Part shown: piece by piece, positions 41,570 through 49,830 of the stretch
How the letters are laid out: the number at the start of each line of letters is the position of its first letter
Position numbering within the stretch: the stretch's first letter is position 1
Assembly: GCF_000281895.1 (NCBI RefSeq)
Contig: NZ_CM001558.1
Coordinates: forward strand, 5,956,556-6,020,555
DNA: 64,000 nt
DNA from: Pseudomonas fluorescens Q2-87
GTDB taxonomy: Bacteria > Pseudomonadota > Gammaproteobacteria > Pseudomonadales > Pseudomonadaceae
Direction of reading: 5' to 3'
Position numbers and translations under genes: made by a program
Notes under the pieces: model-generated
The model's database searches: none
Seen by the model: the letters and a program-made list of their open reading frames with translations, nothing else
What the model was told of the DNA's origin: nothing

Positions 41570-41976
41570 CCGCGCACTCCGTCCAGATAGCGCCGTACAT
41601 CGGCGATGTCCACCACTCGTCCGGCCAGCATGTAGGTCAGCGCCGACTGGCCGTTGAACGGCGCAGCGGTGTTAGGGCTGCTGACCCATTGATAGGCACG
41701 GTCCCGACTGTTGCTGAAGATAATGCTCAGCGCCTTGTGAATACCCATCAGATAGGAAATACGCTCAAGGGTGTCGCGAGGCAGCCGTACGTTTTCCGGC
41801 AATTGTTTGTACTTATAGAAAGTCGTGTTTCCAACCTTGCCCAACAATATGCGCTGCTGCTCGACAGTGCAGCCCCAAAGCGTCATGAGATTGAAGAAGA
41901 ATTTCAACGCGACTCGACCCGCGTCCGGGGAATCCAATTGTTGCTGTGCGTTGAGGGCAATCGAGGAAGTGGCCAT
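41566..41976 (-). CDS. Xre/MbcA/ParS-type antitoxin of the RES pair
   Basis: 136-aa antitoxin: an Xre-like N-terminal half (LWGCTVEQQRILLGKVGNTT) and a C-terminal MbcA/ParS toxin-binding domain (ERISYLMGIHKALSIIF, then SALTYMLAGRVVDIADVRRYLD). Upstream of and overlapping the RES toxin, as in Xre-RES modules. It probably autoregulates. Confidence 0.92.
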   Translation of the reverse strand: MATSSIALNAQQQLDSPDAGRVALKFFFNLMTLWGCTVEQQRILLGKVGNTTFYKYKQLPENVRLPRDTLERISYLMGIHKALSIIFSNSRDRAYQWVSSPNTAAPFNGQSALTYMLAGRVVDIADVRRYLDGVRG

Positions 41977-42289
41977 GGGATTTGGGCTCCGTTGTTACGG
42001 GTGACGCCTAAATAGTAGTACACATATGGATGTAAATTAAGTTTTTATTCGCAAGCGAACAGTCTTTATCAGCCAAAGATGATTTACGCGACGTACTACA
42101 CACTCCAATACACACCGAAACGGCATGAACGCTAAATGTTGCATAAGCTCCAAAGATCGCCTGCCGGAGCTTTTCGGCACAAAATCGCGACAACCGAGCC
42201 AAGGTGCATGATGATAGCCAACACGCACTCCCTGGCACGGGCCAGGTGCACAACAATAGCGAGCCCACTTAAGCAGAGGGCATTACCTC
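41977..42289. other. Divergent intergenic region
   Basis: 313 bp between the antitoxin and the LysR gene. An AT-rich stretch (42010-42060) near the antitoxin start probably holds its promoter and operator. An 86-codon minus-strand frame inside it is Cys/Ser-rich with no ribosome site and is not believed to be a gene. Confidence 0.5.
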
Positions 42290-43216
42290 ATGGATAGCAG
42301 AACCCTACGCAACCTCATGCGCATCGTGCAGACCGGTTCGTTGTCGGCTGCGGCCGAGCATTCGTGTCTTACGGTGCAGGCCCTGGCGGCGCAGTTGAAT
42401 AAAGTCGAGGAGCAGTTCGGTTTCCGGTTGTTCCGGCGCTCGAACAAGGGCCTGACGTTGACGAGCCAAGGCTCGGAACTGACGCCTTTTATGGATCAGG
42501 TGCTGATCGCTACCCGGCAATTGGAAGAGAAAGTCGCGGCGCTCAAGACGCCTCGGCAACGCACGCTCAAGGTGGCGCTCAATACCACCCTGCCAACGGA
42601 CTTCAACCGACGGATGATCGATCGATTGATCGGCGTCTTTCCCCAGTACCAGTTGGAGTTCAGTTACGCCGAGTCGATGGAGAACCTGAGCAAGCTCAAG
42701 AACGAAGCGTTTGACCTGGCGATCCTGATCGGCCAACAGCAAAGCGGCTTTTCCAGTATCACCATGCCGGATGTGCAGGTGCGGGTGGTCGGCGCCCATT
42801 GTGGCGACGAAGACGATTCCCTTGGCTTGCTCGGTGACAAGTTCCAGGTGCGTCCGGCAGAAGAATGTCCGTATTCCCACAGCTTTCTTCGCTTTTTGGA
42901 TGCCGGCCTGGGTGAATATGGGTCAAGCCAGCGGATGGTCTATTCCTGCAGTGAAACCCTGACGTTGTCGTTGATCACTCAGCTCGACGGCCTGGGACTG
43001 GTGTCCCGGGAGGCGGCGCTGCGCAACGGGCTGACGATTTTCCCGGACTTCGAGGATTTCCTTGAAGTTCGCCTGACAGTGAACAATCCGGAGTTGTCTA
43101 GCCAGGCCCTGCACGATGTAGTGGATTTGCGGCTACAGGAAGGAACCGAGCGCGATGTACGCCGCCGTGCCCACCGCCACACTGAGAAACAGGTTGCGAC
43201 TGAAATACGCACATAA
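42290..43216 (+). CDS. LysR-family transcriptional regulator
   Basis: 308-aa LysR protein with a winged HTH at about 3-60 (TLRNLMRIVQTGSLSAAAE, then LAAQLNKVEEQFGFRLFRRS) and a rather divergent effector domain. The final 28 codons (from about DLRLQEGTERD) run into the 3' end of azlD on the other strand, an 84-bp tail-to-tail overlap. It may control the convergent dioxygenase/azlCD operon, but it does not share a promoter with it. Confidence 0.88.
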   Translation: MDSRTLRNLMRIVQTGSLSAAAEHSCLTVQALAAQLNKVEEQFGFRLFRRSNKGLTLTSQGSELTPFMDQVLIATRQLEEKVAALKTPRQRTLKVALNTTLPTDFNRRMIDRLIGVFPQYQLEFSYAESMENLSKLKNEAFDLAILIGQQQSGFSSITMPDVQVRVVGAHCGDEDDSLGLLGDKFQVRPAEECPYSHSFLRFLDAGLGEYGSSQRMVYSCSETLTLSLITQLDGLGLVSREAALRNGLTIFPDFEDFLEVRLTVNNPELSSQALHDVVDLRLQEGTERDVRRRAHRHTEKQVATEIRT

Positions 43217-43450
43217 CAGCGTCGGGATCGCGGCGTAAAACTCCGGGCGGTCGAGCTGTATTCGCTGATCCTTGATCAGCAGCGGGGTCAGGCTGATGGC
43301 AGCGACGATCGCCACCGGCAGGTATTCCAGCGCGCGGGCGACAAACGGCGGCCAGTGTTCGGTATTGACCTGCAAAGGCAAGGCCCGTGGCAGGAAGGTC
43401 ACGGCCATCATCAGGGCCACCACCAGGATCAGGAACGTTTGGTCAGGCAT
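43133..43450 (-). CDS. AzlD-family branched-chain amino-acid exporter subunit
   Basis: 105-aa membrane protein with about four hydrophobic helices (FLILVVALMMAVTFLPRALP at the start, LPVAIVAAISLTPLLI in the middle). It belongs to AzlD, the small partner of AzlC in branched-chain amino-acid export. It overlaps azlC by 22 bp and is the last gene of the operon. Confidence 0.88.
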   Translation of the reverse strand: MPDQTFLILVVALMMAVTFLPRALPLQVNTEHWPPFVARALEYLPVAIVAAISLTPLLIKDQRIQLDRPEFYAAIPTLLCAYFSRNLFLSVAVGTAAYIALGSFL

Positions 43451-44142
43451 ACGCCCACCCCGCAGCCAACGAACGTGGCAATGAAGACGTTGAACGGCGA
43501 ACTGCCCAGCAGGCTCAGCACGCCCATGCAGACGACTGCCGCCAGGGCGGCGATCAGTTTGTTACGGGTATTGCACAATGAGACCAGCACGTAGAGCATC
43601 ATCGCGGTCAGGGCATAGTCGAGCTGGTACTTGATCAGGTGCGCCGCGTATTGCGCACAAACGGCGCCCAACAAGCCACCCAGCACCCAGGACGTGTGGC
43701 AAAACAGGTTGAAGCCAATCAGGTAGCGCACGCTCACAGGCGCCCCACTGCCCAGCTTGACGCTGTGGAAGGCAAAGGATTCATCCGTCAGCCCCGCCGC
43801 GTAGCACCAACGCTCGAAACGACTCAGCCCCAATGCCCGCAACGCCTTGGCCATGTAGACGGACATGAGCATGTGCCGTGCATTGATCAGGAAGGTGGTG
43901 AGCACGATGGTGGTCAGCGACGCGCCGCTGGAGATCAGTGCCAGCGCCGCAAACTGCGACGCGCCGGCATAGACAAACAGGCACATCGCCACGGGTAACC
44001 ACAAAGGCAGCCCGGCGTTGACCGCCATCAGGCCGAACACAAACGAAACCGTAAAATAACCCGCTACCACCGGACTGGCTTCAGCGAAGGTACGCGAGGC
44101 TTGTGGTTCGACCGCCAGCGGTTGGCTGGAAGTCTTGTTCAT
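43429..44142 (-). CDS. AzlC-family branched-chain amino-acid exporter
   Basis: 237-aa inner-membrane protein with about six to seven helices. AzlC signatures include YFTVSFVFGLMAVNAGLP, LFVYAGASQFAALALI, NARHMLMSVYMA and AAGLTDESFAF. With AzlD it is expected to export branched-chain or related amino acids. The start overlaps the GNAT stop by 4 bp. Confidence 0.9.
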   Translation of the reverse strand: MNKTSSQPLAVEPQASRTFAEASPVVAGYFTVSFVFGLMAVNAGLPLWLPVAMCLFVYAGASQFAALALISSGASLTTIVLTTFLINARHMLMSVYMAKALRALGLSRFERWCYAAGLTDESFAFHSVKLGSGAPVSVRYLIGFNLFCHTSWVLGGLLGAVCAQYAAHLIKYQLDYALTAMMLYVLVSLCNTRNKLIAALAAVVCMGVLSLLGSSPFNVFIATFVGCGVGVCLTKRS

Positions 44143-44579
44143 AAATCCCTCTCGAAGGTAATTTCACCCCGAGGCTCGCAGAACCCCTGGGCAGCCCAAA
44201 AGCGCTTGCCGGCCAGATTAGCATCGTCGACAAAAAGGAACATGCGCAGCACGCCGACCCGCTTCATGTCAGCCGATGCGGCTTCCACCAGGCGCTGGCC
44301 CAGGCCGCGGGTGCGATGGAGCGGGCTCACGGCCAGGTGATTGATGGTGCCACGGGTGCCGAGCATGCCGCCAATCACTGCCCCGACCACTTCTCCACTG
44401 GCATCGATGGCCAGGTACGCGGTGGTGGTTTCTTGCAACAACACACCGCGCAGGAACCGCGCATCCTGCCATTCACAGAACGACACTTCGTCGAAACCGC
44501 GGAAAAACCGCTCCAGGCGCTCGGCATCCCTGACCATGGCCCGACGCAACAGAACCTGCTGTTGCCCCGCGTCGTCCAT
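44139..44579 (-). CDS. GNAT-family N-acetyltransferase
   Basis: 146-aa acetyltransferase from ATG 44579. The acetyl-CoA loop is HRTRGLGQRLVEAA near residue 88-101, preceded by INHLAVSPL and followed by LFVDDANLAGKRFWAAQGF, the usual GNAT order. The substrate is unknown; an amino acid would fit its operon neighbours. It starts 13 bp after the dioxygenase stop. Confidence 0.88.
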   Translation of the reverse strand: MDDAGQQQVLLRRAMVRDAERLERFFRGFDEVSFCEWQDARFLRGVLLQETTTAYLAIDASGEVVGAVIGGMLGTRGTINHLAVSPLHRTRGLGQRLVEAASADMKRVGVLRMFLFVDDANLAGKRFWAAQGFCEPRGEITFERDL

Positions 44580-44592
44580 GGGTTCGAGCTGT

Positions 44593-45339
44593 TCAGCGAA
44601 CAATGTCGAAAGCGGTCCCGGGCCGCGAGAAGGAAATCGCCAGGATCTGCCTGAACGCCATCTCATGGCCGTGGGTGTTGCGGGCCGGAGTGACGTAATG
44701 GCGCATGTCGCGATCGAGGAAGAACGTGGTGTCGAGGATGTCCTCGTAGGTCGTCGCCGCCAGTTGCTCTTCCTGGGCGGTATACAGCCGGCTCTCTGCG
44801 CCAGCCACGTTATGACGGCCCCAGAAGTGCACACCGCTGAAAGGATACCCGTCGCAATGAATCCCTTCGGGGGTGATCTCCAGCTGTTTGCCCGGCTTGA
44901 TCTCGATGCGAATCTGATGAATCTGGCATTGCCAGATTTCGTCGTGCAATTCCGGCGGCAGAACATTCTTGTAAACGTCGAAGTCCGTGTCGATCAGGCT
45001 GCGCATGACGGGGGAATTGATCACTTCGTTGGAAAAATCCTCGAAGTGCCGCTCCAGTCCGCCGACATAGCTGTTGTTGGCTTTGGACTGCACATAGGCC
45101 CGGTGTTCGAGCTGCTTGAGCTCACGGGTCGTCGGGTTGTATTCGAAGTCGCTGTAGCGGCGAAAACGCATGCCTGACTCGGCCTGGCCGTAATAGCTGT
45201 CGGGCTCCATGTTTTCCCAGCTTTTGGTCAGCCGGACAAAATCGCCGAAATGACCGTAGAGATTGAAGTCTCCACCGCGGACGTTGACGAATTTGTCACG
45301 TCTTAGCGCTTCGCCTACTTCCCTGTTCAGAACGATCAT
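44593..45339 (-). CDS. 2OG-Fe(II) dioxygenase family protein (amino-acid hydroxylase type)
   Basis: 248-aa protein of the 2OG-Fe dioxygenase family that includes bacterial L-isoleucine hydroxylases. The Fe-binding H-x-D is in EGIHCDGYPFSGVHFW near residue 160 and the distal His in THGHEMAFRQILAISFSRPG, with the Arg near its end for 2-oxoglutarate. It is the first gene of a four-gene unit (dioxygenase, GNAT, azlC, azlD). The guess is hydroxylation, acetylation and export of an aliphatic amino acid; none of this is proven by sequence. Confidence 0.85.
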   Translation of the reverse strand: MIVLNREVGEALRRDKFVNVRGGDFNLYGHFGDFVRLTKSWENMEPDSYYGQAESGMRFRRYSDFEYNPTTRELKQLEHRAYVQSKANNSYVGGLERHFEDFSNEVINSPVMRSLIDTDFDVYKNVLPPELHDEIWQCQIHQIRIEIKPGKQLEITPEGIHCDGYPFSGVHFWGRHNVAGAESRLYTAQEEQLAATTYEDILDTTFFLDRDMRHYVTPARNTHGHEMAFRQILAISFSRPGTAFDIVR

Positions 45340-45515
45340 TTTTCATAGGTCTCCGCTGCGTTGAGCGGCCTAATCTAGTAGGTGCAGGATTTACGTCCAT
45401 GAGAAAGTATTTGAAGCATTTCAAGCCCTGCTTGAAACGGAGGCTGAAGATCTATCAATAGAACTTTTTCTATGGAAAACAGAGGGATTTTGCGGTGCTT
45501 TTGCCGCTAAACGTT

Positions 45516-45546
45516 AAAAACCCCCGAGCTTGCGGTCGGGGGTTTT
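45516..45546 (-). terminator. Rho-independent terminator after oprD-like gene
   Basis: 9-bp stem (aacccccga/tcgggggtt) with an 8-nt loop and A/T runs on both sides, so it may work in both directions. Confidence 0.9.
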
Positions 45547-45574
45547 AATCAGGCGCTTATAACGCGATCAAGCA

Positions 45575-46861
45575 TCAAAAGACATTGATCGGGTAGTCCA
45601 CGAACACCCGCAGTTCGTTACCGCTGACGTTGTACTCGCTGGATTTCTGCGACACACGCAGCACGGAACTGCGCAACCTTACGCTCAGATCCTTGGCCGG
45701 TCCGCTCTGGACCACGTATTTGAACTGGTTGAAGATCTCGCGCTCGGTCCCGCCTTCGCTGGTGGAGGTAGTGATGTTGTCACCCCGTACATAAGCGACG
45801 TTATAGGTCAGGCCCGGTACGCCGAAGGTGGTGAAGTCCAGGCCATAGCCCAACTGCCAGCTGCGCTCGTCCTCGGCGTTGAAGTCGGACCAGTACGAGT
45901 TGGCGAGGTAGATGGTGTTGCCGCCATCACCCACACGGTTCTGATCGCGCTGATAACCGCCATAGGCGTAGCCCAGGTTGCTGTCGCCGGTGCTGCGCTG
46001 GTGGGCAAGCGTGAAGCTGTGCGGACCTGTGGCGAAGGTGGCGGCCAGGCTCCAGATCTTGTTGTCGTCGCCGGTGACGTCGTTTTCGCGAACGTAGCTG
46101 TTGTCCAGCTTGGTGCGATACCCGTTGAAATCCAGGGTCAGGGACTGATCCTTGGCCAGCGGGAACACATAGTTGGCGTTCACATATTGCTTCTTCAACA
46201 CGTCTTCGACGTCCGAGGCATAGAGCGAAGCCTTGAACTGCTCGGTGAACTGATAGCTGCCGCCCAACACGTTGATCGACTTCAGGCCACCGCTGTCGCG
46301 GCCTTCGGCGCTCTTACGCGACTCGGCAGTGAAACGGCCAGCGTTCAGTTCCAGGCCTTTGATCTCTTTGGAGGTGATCAATGTGCCGGTGTAGCTTTCC
46401 GGCAACAGGCGCGAGTTGTCATAGCTCAGCACCGGCAGGGCCGGCATCTGGTCGCCATAAGCCAGCACGGTATTGGAGACGCGGAATTTGACCGCTGCAC
46501 CGAACTTGGACAAGTCATCGGCCGCATTGCCGCTGTCGCCTCGCTTGAAGAAGTCGATGCCTTGTGCCCCGCTACGGCCCTTGCCGCCGTCCAGACGCAA
46601 TGCGTACAGGCCGAAGGCGTCTACACCCACGCCCACCGTGCCTTGGGTGAAGCCGGACGAGAACGTTCCGATGGCCGCCTGGCCCCATTCGGCCTTGTCT
46701 TTGTTGCCGTCTTTGTAGTCGCGGTTGATGTAAGCGTTGCGCAACAGCACTTTCAAGCTGCTGTCTTCAACGAACCCCTTAGACTCAGCCTGGTCGTTGG
46801 CCATGGCGTGTGTCGAGCTCAAAATCCCCAATGCGATCAGACCGATGCGCTTGTTCAACAT
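45575..46861 (-). CDS. OprD-family outer-membrane porin
   Basis: 428-aa outer-membrane porin with a signal peptide (about 1-21, ending THAMA). FVEDSSLKVLLRNAYINRDY at the mature N-terminus and a chain of alternating hydrophobic strands ending in Phe (DYPINVF) are typical of the OprD family, which admits amino acids, peptides or organic acids. The substrate cannot be told. It is monocistronic with its own terminator. Confidence 0.93.
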   Translation of the reverse strand: MLNKRIGLIALGILSSTHAMANDQAESKGFVEDSSLKVLLRNAYINRDYKDGNKDKAEWGQAAIGTFSSGFTQGTVGVGVDAFGLYALRLDGGKGRSGAQGIDFFKRGDSGNAADDLSKFGAAVKFRVSNTVLAYGDQMPALPVLSYDNSRLLPESYTGTLITSKEIKGLELNAGRFTAESRKSAEGRDSGGLKSINVLGGSYQFTEQFKASLYASDVEDVLKKQYVNANYVFPLAKDQSLTLDFNGYRTKLDNSYVRENDVTGDDNKIWSLAATFATGPHSFTLAHQRSTGDSNLGYAYGGYQRDQNRVGDGGNTIYLANSYWSDFNAEDERSWQLGYGLDFTTFGVPGLTYNVAYVRGDNITTSTSEGGTEREIFNQFKYVVQSGPAKDLSVRLRSSVLRVSQKSSEYNVSGNELRVFVDYPINVF

Positions 46862-46956
46862 GATTATTTTCCTTATACGGGTTGATACGCACTGCGGCGG
46901 GCAGCCGAAACGGCGCTTTTTGCGCTCTTTTCCGGACTCTTGCTCCTGAAATAATG

Positions 46957-46995
46957 AAAAGGCCCGCCCACGAATATTCGTGTCGGGCCTTTTTA
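46957..46995 (-). terminator. Rho-independent terminator after the DsbA-family gene
   Basis: 10-bp stem (aaaaggcccg/cgggcctttt) enclosing a second palindrome (cacgaatattcgtg). Confidence 0.85.
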
Positions 46996-47111
46996 TTATT
47001 TAAGAGTCATGGCTGTTAGCCACAGGCGTAGGACGAATGCTAGTCGCGCCGTCAATAGCGTGTCAATTTCGTGAATCGTCTGTAATTAGGCGAAAAACGT
47101 CTAACAACCTA

Positions 47112-47783
47112 TCAAAGGGAACAGCCATCCAGGCCACAGGCCAGCGCAGCAGCCGGTGCCTGAACCGGCAGGGCTTGCGCCAGCCATTGGGCGAACGCCT
47201 CGGGCTTGCCGAACCACTGGCTGACGTCGATCAGCGTGAACCGGCCATCGCGCTCCAAGGCAAAGGTCGGGAAACCTTGCCCACCAACCTTCGCCAACAA
47301 GGTACGGCTGGCCTTGATATGGCCCTGCACATCAACCGCGTCCAGCGTCGCTTGAAACGTGCGTGCCTCAAAGCCGATGGATTGTGCAAGCGCCAGCAGG
47401 ACGGCTTGGTCGGCGATGCGCCGACCCTCGACGTAATGGGCGGTTTGCAGGTGCCCCAGCAGCTCCAGGCCGCGCCCGCCAAGTTGCTCGGCAGCGAGGA
47501 TCGCCGCAATTGGCGGTGCCGAGTCGAACACCGCGCTGTCATCGCGTAGCAAGCCTTCATAATAAGCATGGCCAAACGGTTGCCCAGTGTATTCAGCGAT
47601 ACGCCGGTCGTGGGGCATCACGTAGTTGCGCAACTGTGGCGAGACCTGTTGGCGATTGGCTCCGGTCATCATGCCACCGCCATGCAGGATTATCGGCAAC
47701 ACAGCACCGGCGGCCTCCACCAAGGGCTTGGCGCCGTAGCACCAGCCGCACAACGGATCGTAGATGTAATGTAGGGTGCTCAT
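47112..47783 (-). CDS. DsbA-family protein (cytosolic thioredoxin-fold)
   Basis: 223-aa DsbA-like oxidoreductase. The active site CGWC is at residues 12-15 (YDPLCGWCYGAKPL), with the cis-proline near GGQGFPTFAL. There is no signal peptide from ATG 47783, so it is probably cytosolic, like the FrnE-type members. An upstream ATG at 47804 would add MTASGVS. The C-terminus carries two cysteines (ACGLDGCSL). Confidence 0.88.
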   Translation of the reverse strand: MSTLHYIYDPLCGWCYGAKPLVEAAGAVLPIILHGGGMMTGANRQQVSPQLRNYVMPHDRRIAEYTGQPFGHAYYEGLLRDDSAVFDSAPPIAAILAAEQLGGRGLELLGHLQTAHYVEGRRIADQAVLLALAQSIGFEARTFQATLDAVDVQGHIKASRTLLAKVGGQGFPTFALERDGRFTLIDVSQWFGKPEAFAQWLAQALPVQAPAAALACGLDGCSL

Positions 47784-47956
47784 GGAAACTCCACTGGCCG
47801 TCAAGATTCGAGGGCAACAGAGTAGCCCCGCAGGCTTTGCGGAAAAACGCCGAAATGGTGTCCAGTCTGTTTCATGTATCGGTCAAATGCGCCGCTTGGG
47901 TGGATGACCACCTCCCACAAGGGTTTGGTGTCGATTCGGGAATCTCTTCGCATAAA

Positions 47957-47987
47957 AAAAGCGCTGCCATCCCGGCCAGCGCTTTTT
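47957..47987 (-). terminator. Rho-independent terminator
   Basis: Stem aaaagcgctg/cagcgctttt with A- and T-runs on either side; terminates the small gene at 48005. Confidence 0.85.
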
Positions 47988-48004
47988 ATCAATCCGTCGA
48001 ATTC

Positions 48005-48205
48005 TTATCCTTGCATCACATCCCACAATGCTTCGAGCTCTGCCTCGCTGAACAGGCCAGCAGGGTAACGCTCGACAATCATCAGGCGCGGATCAGGTTC
48101 TCTGATCTGACGCGTTCCGTTGGACTTCAACCACTGCGCCACAGCTTGAAGCGACTCACCATTGACGGCCAAGGGATGGCATGTGCTCTCGCTTATCATA
48201 TTCAT
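48005..48205 (-). CDS. Small protein of unknown function
   Basis: 66 aa (MNMISESTCHPLAVNGESLQ, ending LEALWDVMQG). A strong AGGAGG (48215-48220) lies 9 bp before the ATG and a terminator follows 18 bp after the stop, so it is very likely a real one-gene unit. It is hydrophilic, without signal peptide, and I recognise no family. Confidence 0.7.
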   Translation of the reverse strand: MNMISESTCHPLAVNGESLQAVAQWLKSNGTRQIREPDPRLMIVERYPAGLFSEAELEALWDVMQG

Positions 48206-48345
48206 TCCAGCGACCCTCCTGGTTGATGAGCGGCCAATTTATCCAAGGGTTATGACAAAACAACTCAGCTCCGCTCCCTGGGACTGTCGGCAAACAGATA
48301 CAAGAGCTATGCCAATGTTATTGGCAACGCCAATAAACAGGCGCA

Positions 48346-48378
48346 AAAAACCCGCGCCCCAATCGGGCCGCGGGTTTG
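48346..48378 (-). terminator. Rho-independent terminator after aguA
   Basis: GC-rich stem (aaacccgcg/cgcgggttt with inner ccc/ggg) with an A/T tract; lies 70 bp after the aguA stop. Confidence 0.85.
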
Positions 48379-48447
48379 CTGGTGTGGATCCAAAAGCGCC
48401 GGTCTAGAACCGGCGCGATGGATATCAGCTGGTTGTTACATCGACAC

Positions 48448-49554
48448 TCAATTTGCCCGGGGCGCAGGCTGTTGTTGGGTAAGGCAATGGATATTCCCGC
48501 CCCCCAGTAACAATTCGCGACCTGGCACCATGACCACTTCGTGCTGCGGGAACAGGCCCTGCAGGATGGCCATGGCCGGTGCGTCCAGGGGATCGTCAAA
48601 ACTTGGCGCGATGATGCCGCCGTTGACGATCAGGAAGTTCACGTAGGAACCGGCCAGCCGCACGCTCGGGTTGCGCTCTTGGGAACCTTGCACCGCGTCG
48701 ACGCCGGCGCACTCCTCTTCGGTGGCATACAACGGCCCCGGGATCGGCATTTTATGCACGATGAATGGGCGCCCCTTGGCATCGGTGCTGTTTTGCAACA
48801 CATCCATCGCGGCGTGGCAGCGACTGTAGTTCGGGTCCTGCGGGTCATCGGTCCAGGCAAGCAGCACTTCGCCAGGGCGGACGTAGCAGCAGAAGTTGTC
48901 CACATGGCCGTCGGTTTCGTCGTTGAACAGGCCATCCGGCAGCCAGATGATCTTGTCCACCGCCAACTGCGCGCTGAGCACCGCTTCGATCGCTTCGCGG
49001 CTCAGGTGCGGGTTGCGATTACGGTTGAGCAGGCATTCCTCGGTGGTGATCAGGGTGCCCTCGCCATCGACGTGGATAGAGCCGCCTTCAAGCACAAAGC
49101 CTTCGGTACGGTAACGTGGGCTGCGCTCGATCTCCAGGATCTTGCCGGCCACTTGCGAATCGCGATTCCACGGCGCATACAGACCACCGTCGAAACCACC
49201 CCAGGCATTGAAATCCCAATCGACGCCGCGCACTTCGCCGTTGTTATTGATCACGAACGTGGGGCCGGTATCGCGGACCCAGGCGTCGTCGCTGGACATT
49301 TCCACCAAGCGGATATTGGGCACATCAAGCCGCGCCCGGGCATTTTCGTACTGCGCCGCCGACACCGCCACGGTCACGGGTTCGAAGCGGGCGATGGCCT
49401 TGGCCACCGCCGCGTGGGCCGCCTGCGCGGGCTTGCCGCCCAGGCGCCAGTTATCCGGACGCTCGGGCCAAATCATCCAGACCTGGGTCTGGGCCGCCCA
49501 CTCGGCAGGCATGTGGAAACCGTCCGCGCGGGGCGTGCTGTGCAACGTAGTCAT
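48448..49554 (-). CDS. aguA: Agmatine deiminase AguA
   Basis: 368-aa agmatine deiminase converting agmatine to N-carbamoylputrescine plus ammonia in polyamine synthesis from arginine. The Asp/His set is in [10 protein letters not shown] near 90 and [14 protein letters not shown] near 215, and the nucleophile Cys is in [13 protein letters not shown] near 355. The length is normal. A palindrome (49613-49638) lies about 60 bp upstream and may be its operator. aguB is not adjacent. Confidence 0.96.
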   Translation of the reverse strand: MTTLHSTPRADGFHMPAEWAAQTQVWMIWPERPDNWRLGGKPAQAAHAAVAKAIARFEPVTVAVSAAQYENARARLDVPNIRLVEMSSDDAWVRDTGPTFVINNNGEVRGVDWDFNAWGGFDGGLYAPWNRDSQVAGKILEIERSPRYRTEGFVLEGGSIHVDGEGTLITTEECLLNRNRNPHLSREAIEAVLSAQLAVDKIIWLPDGLFNDETDGHVDNFCCYVRPGEVLLAWTDDPQDPNYSRCHAAMDVLQNSTDAKGRPFIVHKMPIPGPLYATEEECAGVDAVQGSQERNPSVRLAGSYVNFLIVNGGIIAPSFDDPLDAPAMAILQGLFPQHEVVMVPGRELLLGGGNIHCLTQQQPAPRAN

Positions 49555-49612
49555 GAATCAGGACTCCAGTGAGCCATCGAAATCATCTTCTGAGCGATGG
49601 GCAGAGTGGACT

Positions 49613-49638
49613 TTATAGCCGATAAAAATCGGCTATAA
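49613..49638. promoter_or_regulatory. Operator-like palindrome upstream of aguA
   Basis: Perfect 11-bp arms ttatagccgat (49613-49623) and atcggctataa (49628-49638) around aaaa. A related half-site, aatcggcta, lies at 49690-49698. It is placed to control aguA. Confidence 0.6.
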
Positions 49639-49717
49639 AAGGGAAAAATACGCAGGACTTCCTGCTACAGCCTAAAAAAATATCGACAAAAATCGGCTAA
49701 AGCTCACCGCAACACCT

Positions 49718-49811
49718 CTGTGAAAGCGAGCTGGCTCGCGATAGCGGTTGGTCAGTCAGATAATTATTGACTGAAAAATCGCCATCGCGAGCAAGCTCGC
49801 TCGCTCCCACC
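49718..49811. repeat. REP pair between the kinase/aminotransferase gene and aguA
   Basis: ctgtgaaagcgagctggctc at the left and catcgcgagcaagctcgctc at the right, inverted, about 50 bp apart. Confidence 0.7.
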
Positions 49812-49830
49812 TGGATGGGGTAGGGATCTG

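Noticed and set aside
42008..42268. 86-codon minus-strand frame upstream of LysR
   Set aside because: Cys/Ser-rich, no ribosome site; lies in the divergent promoter region.
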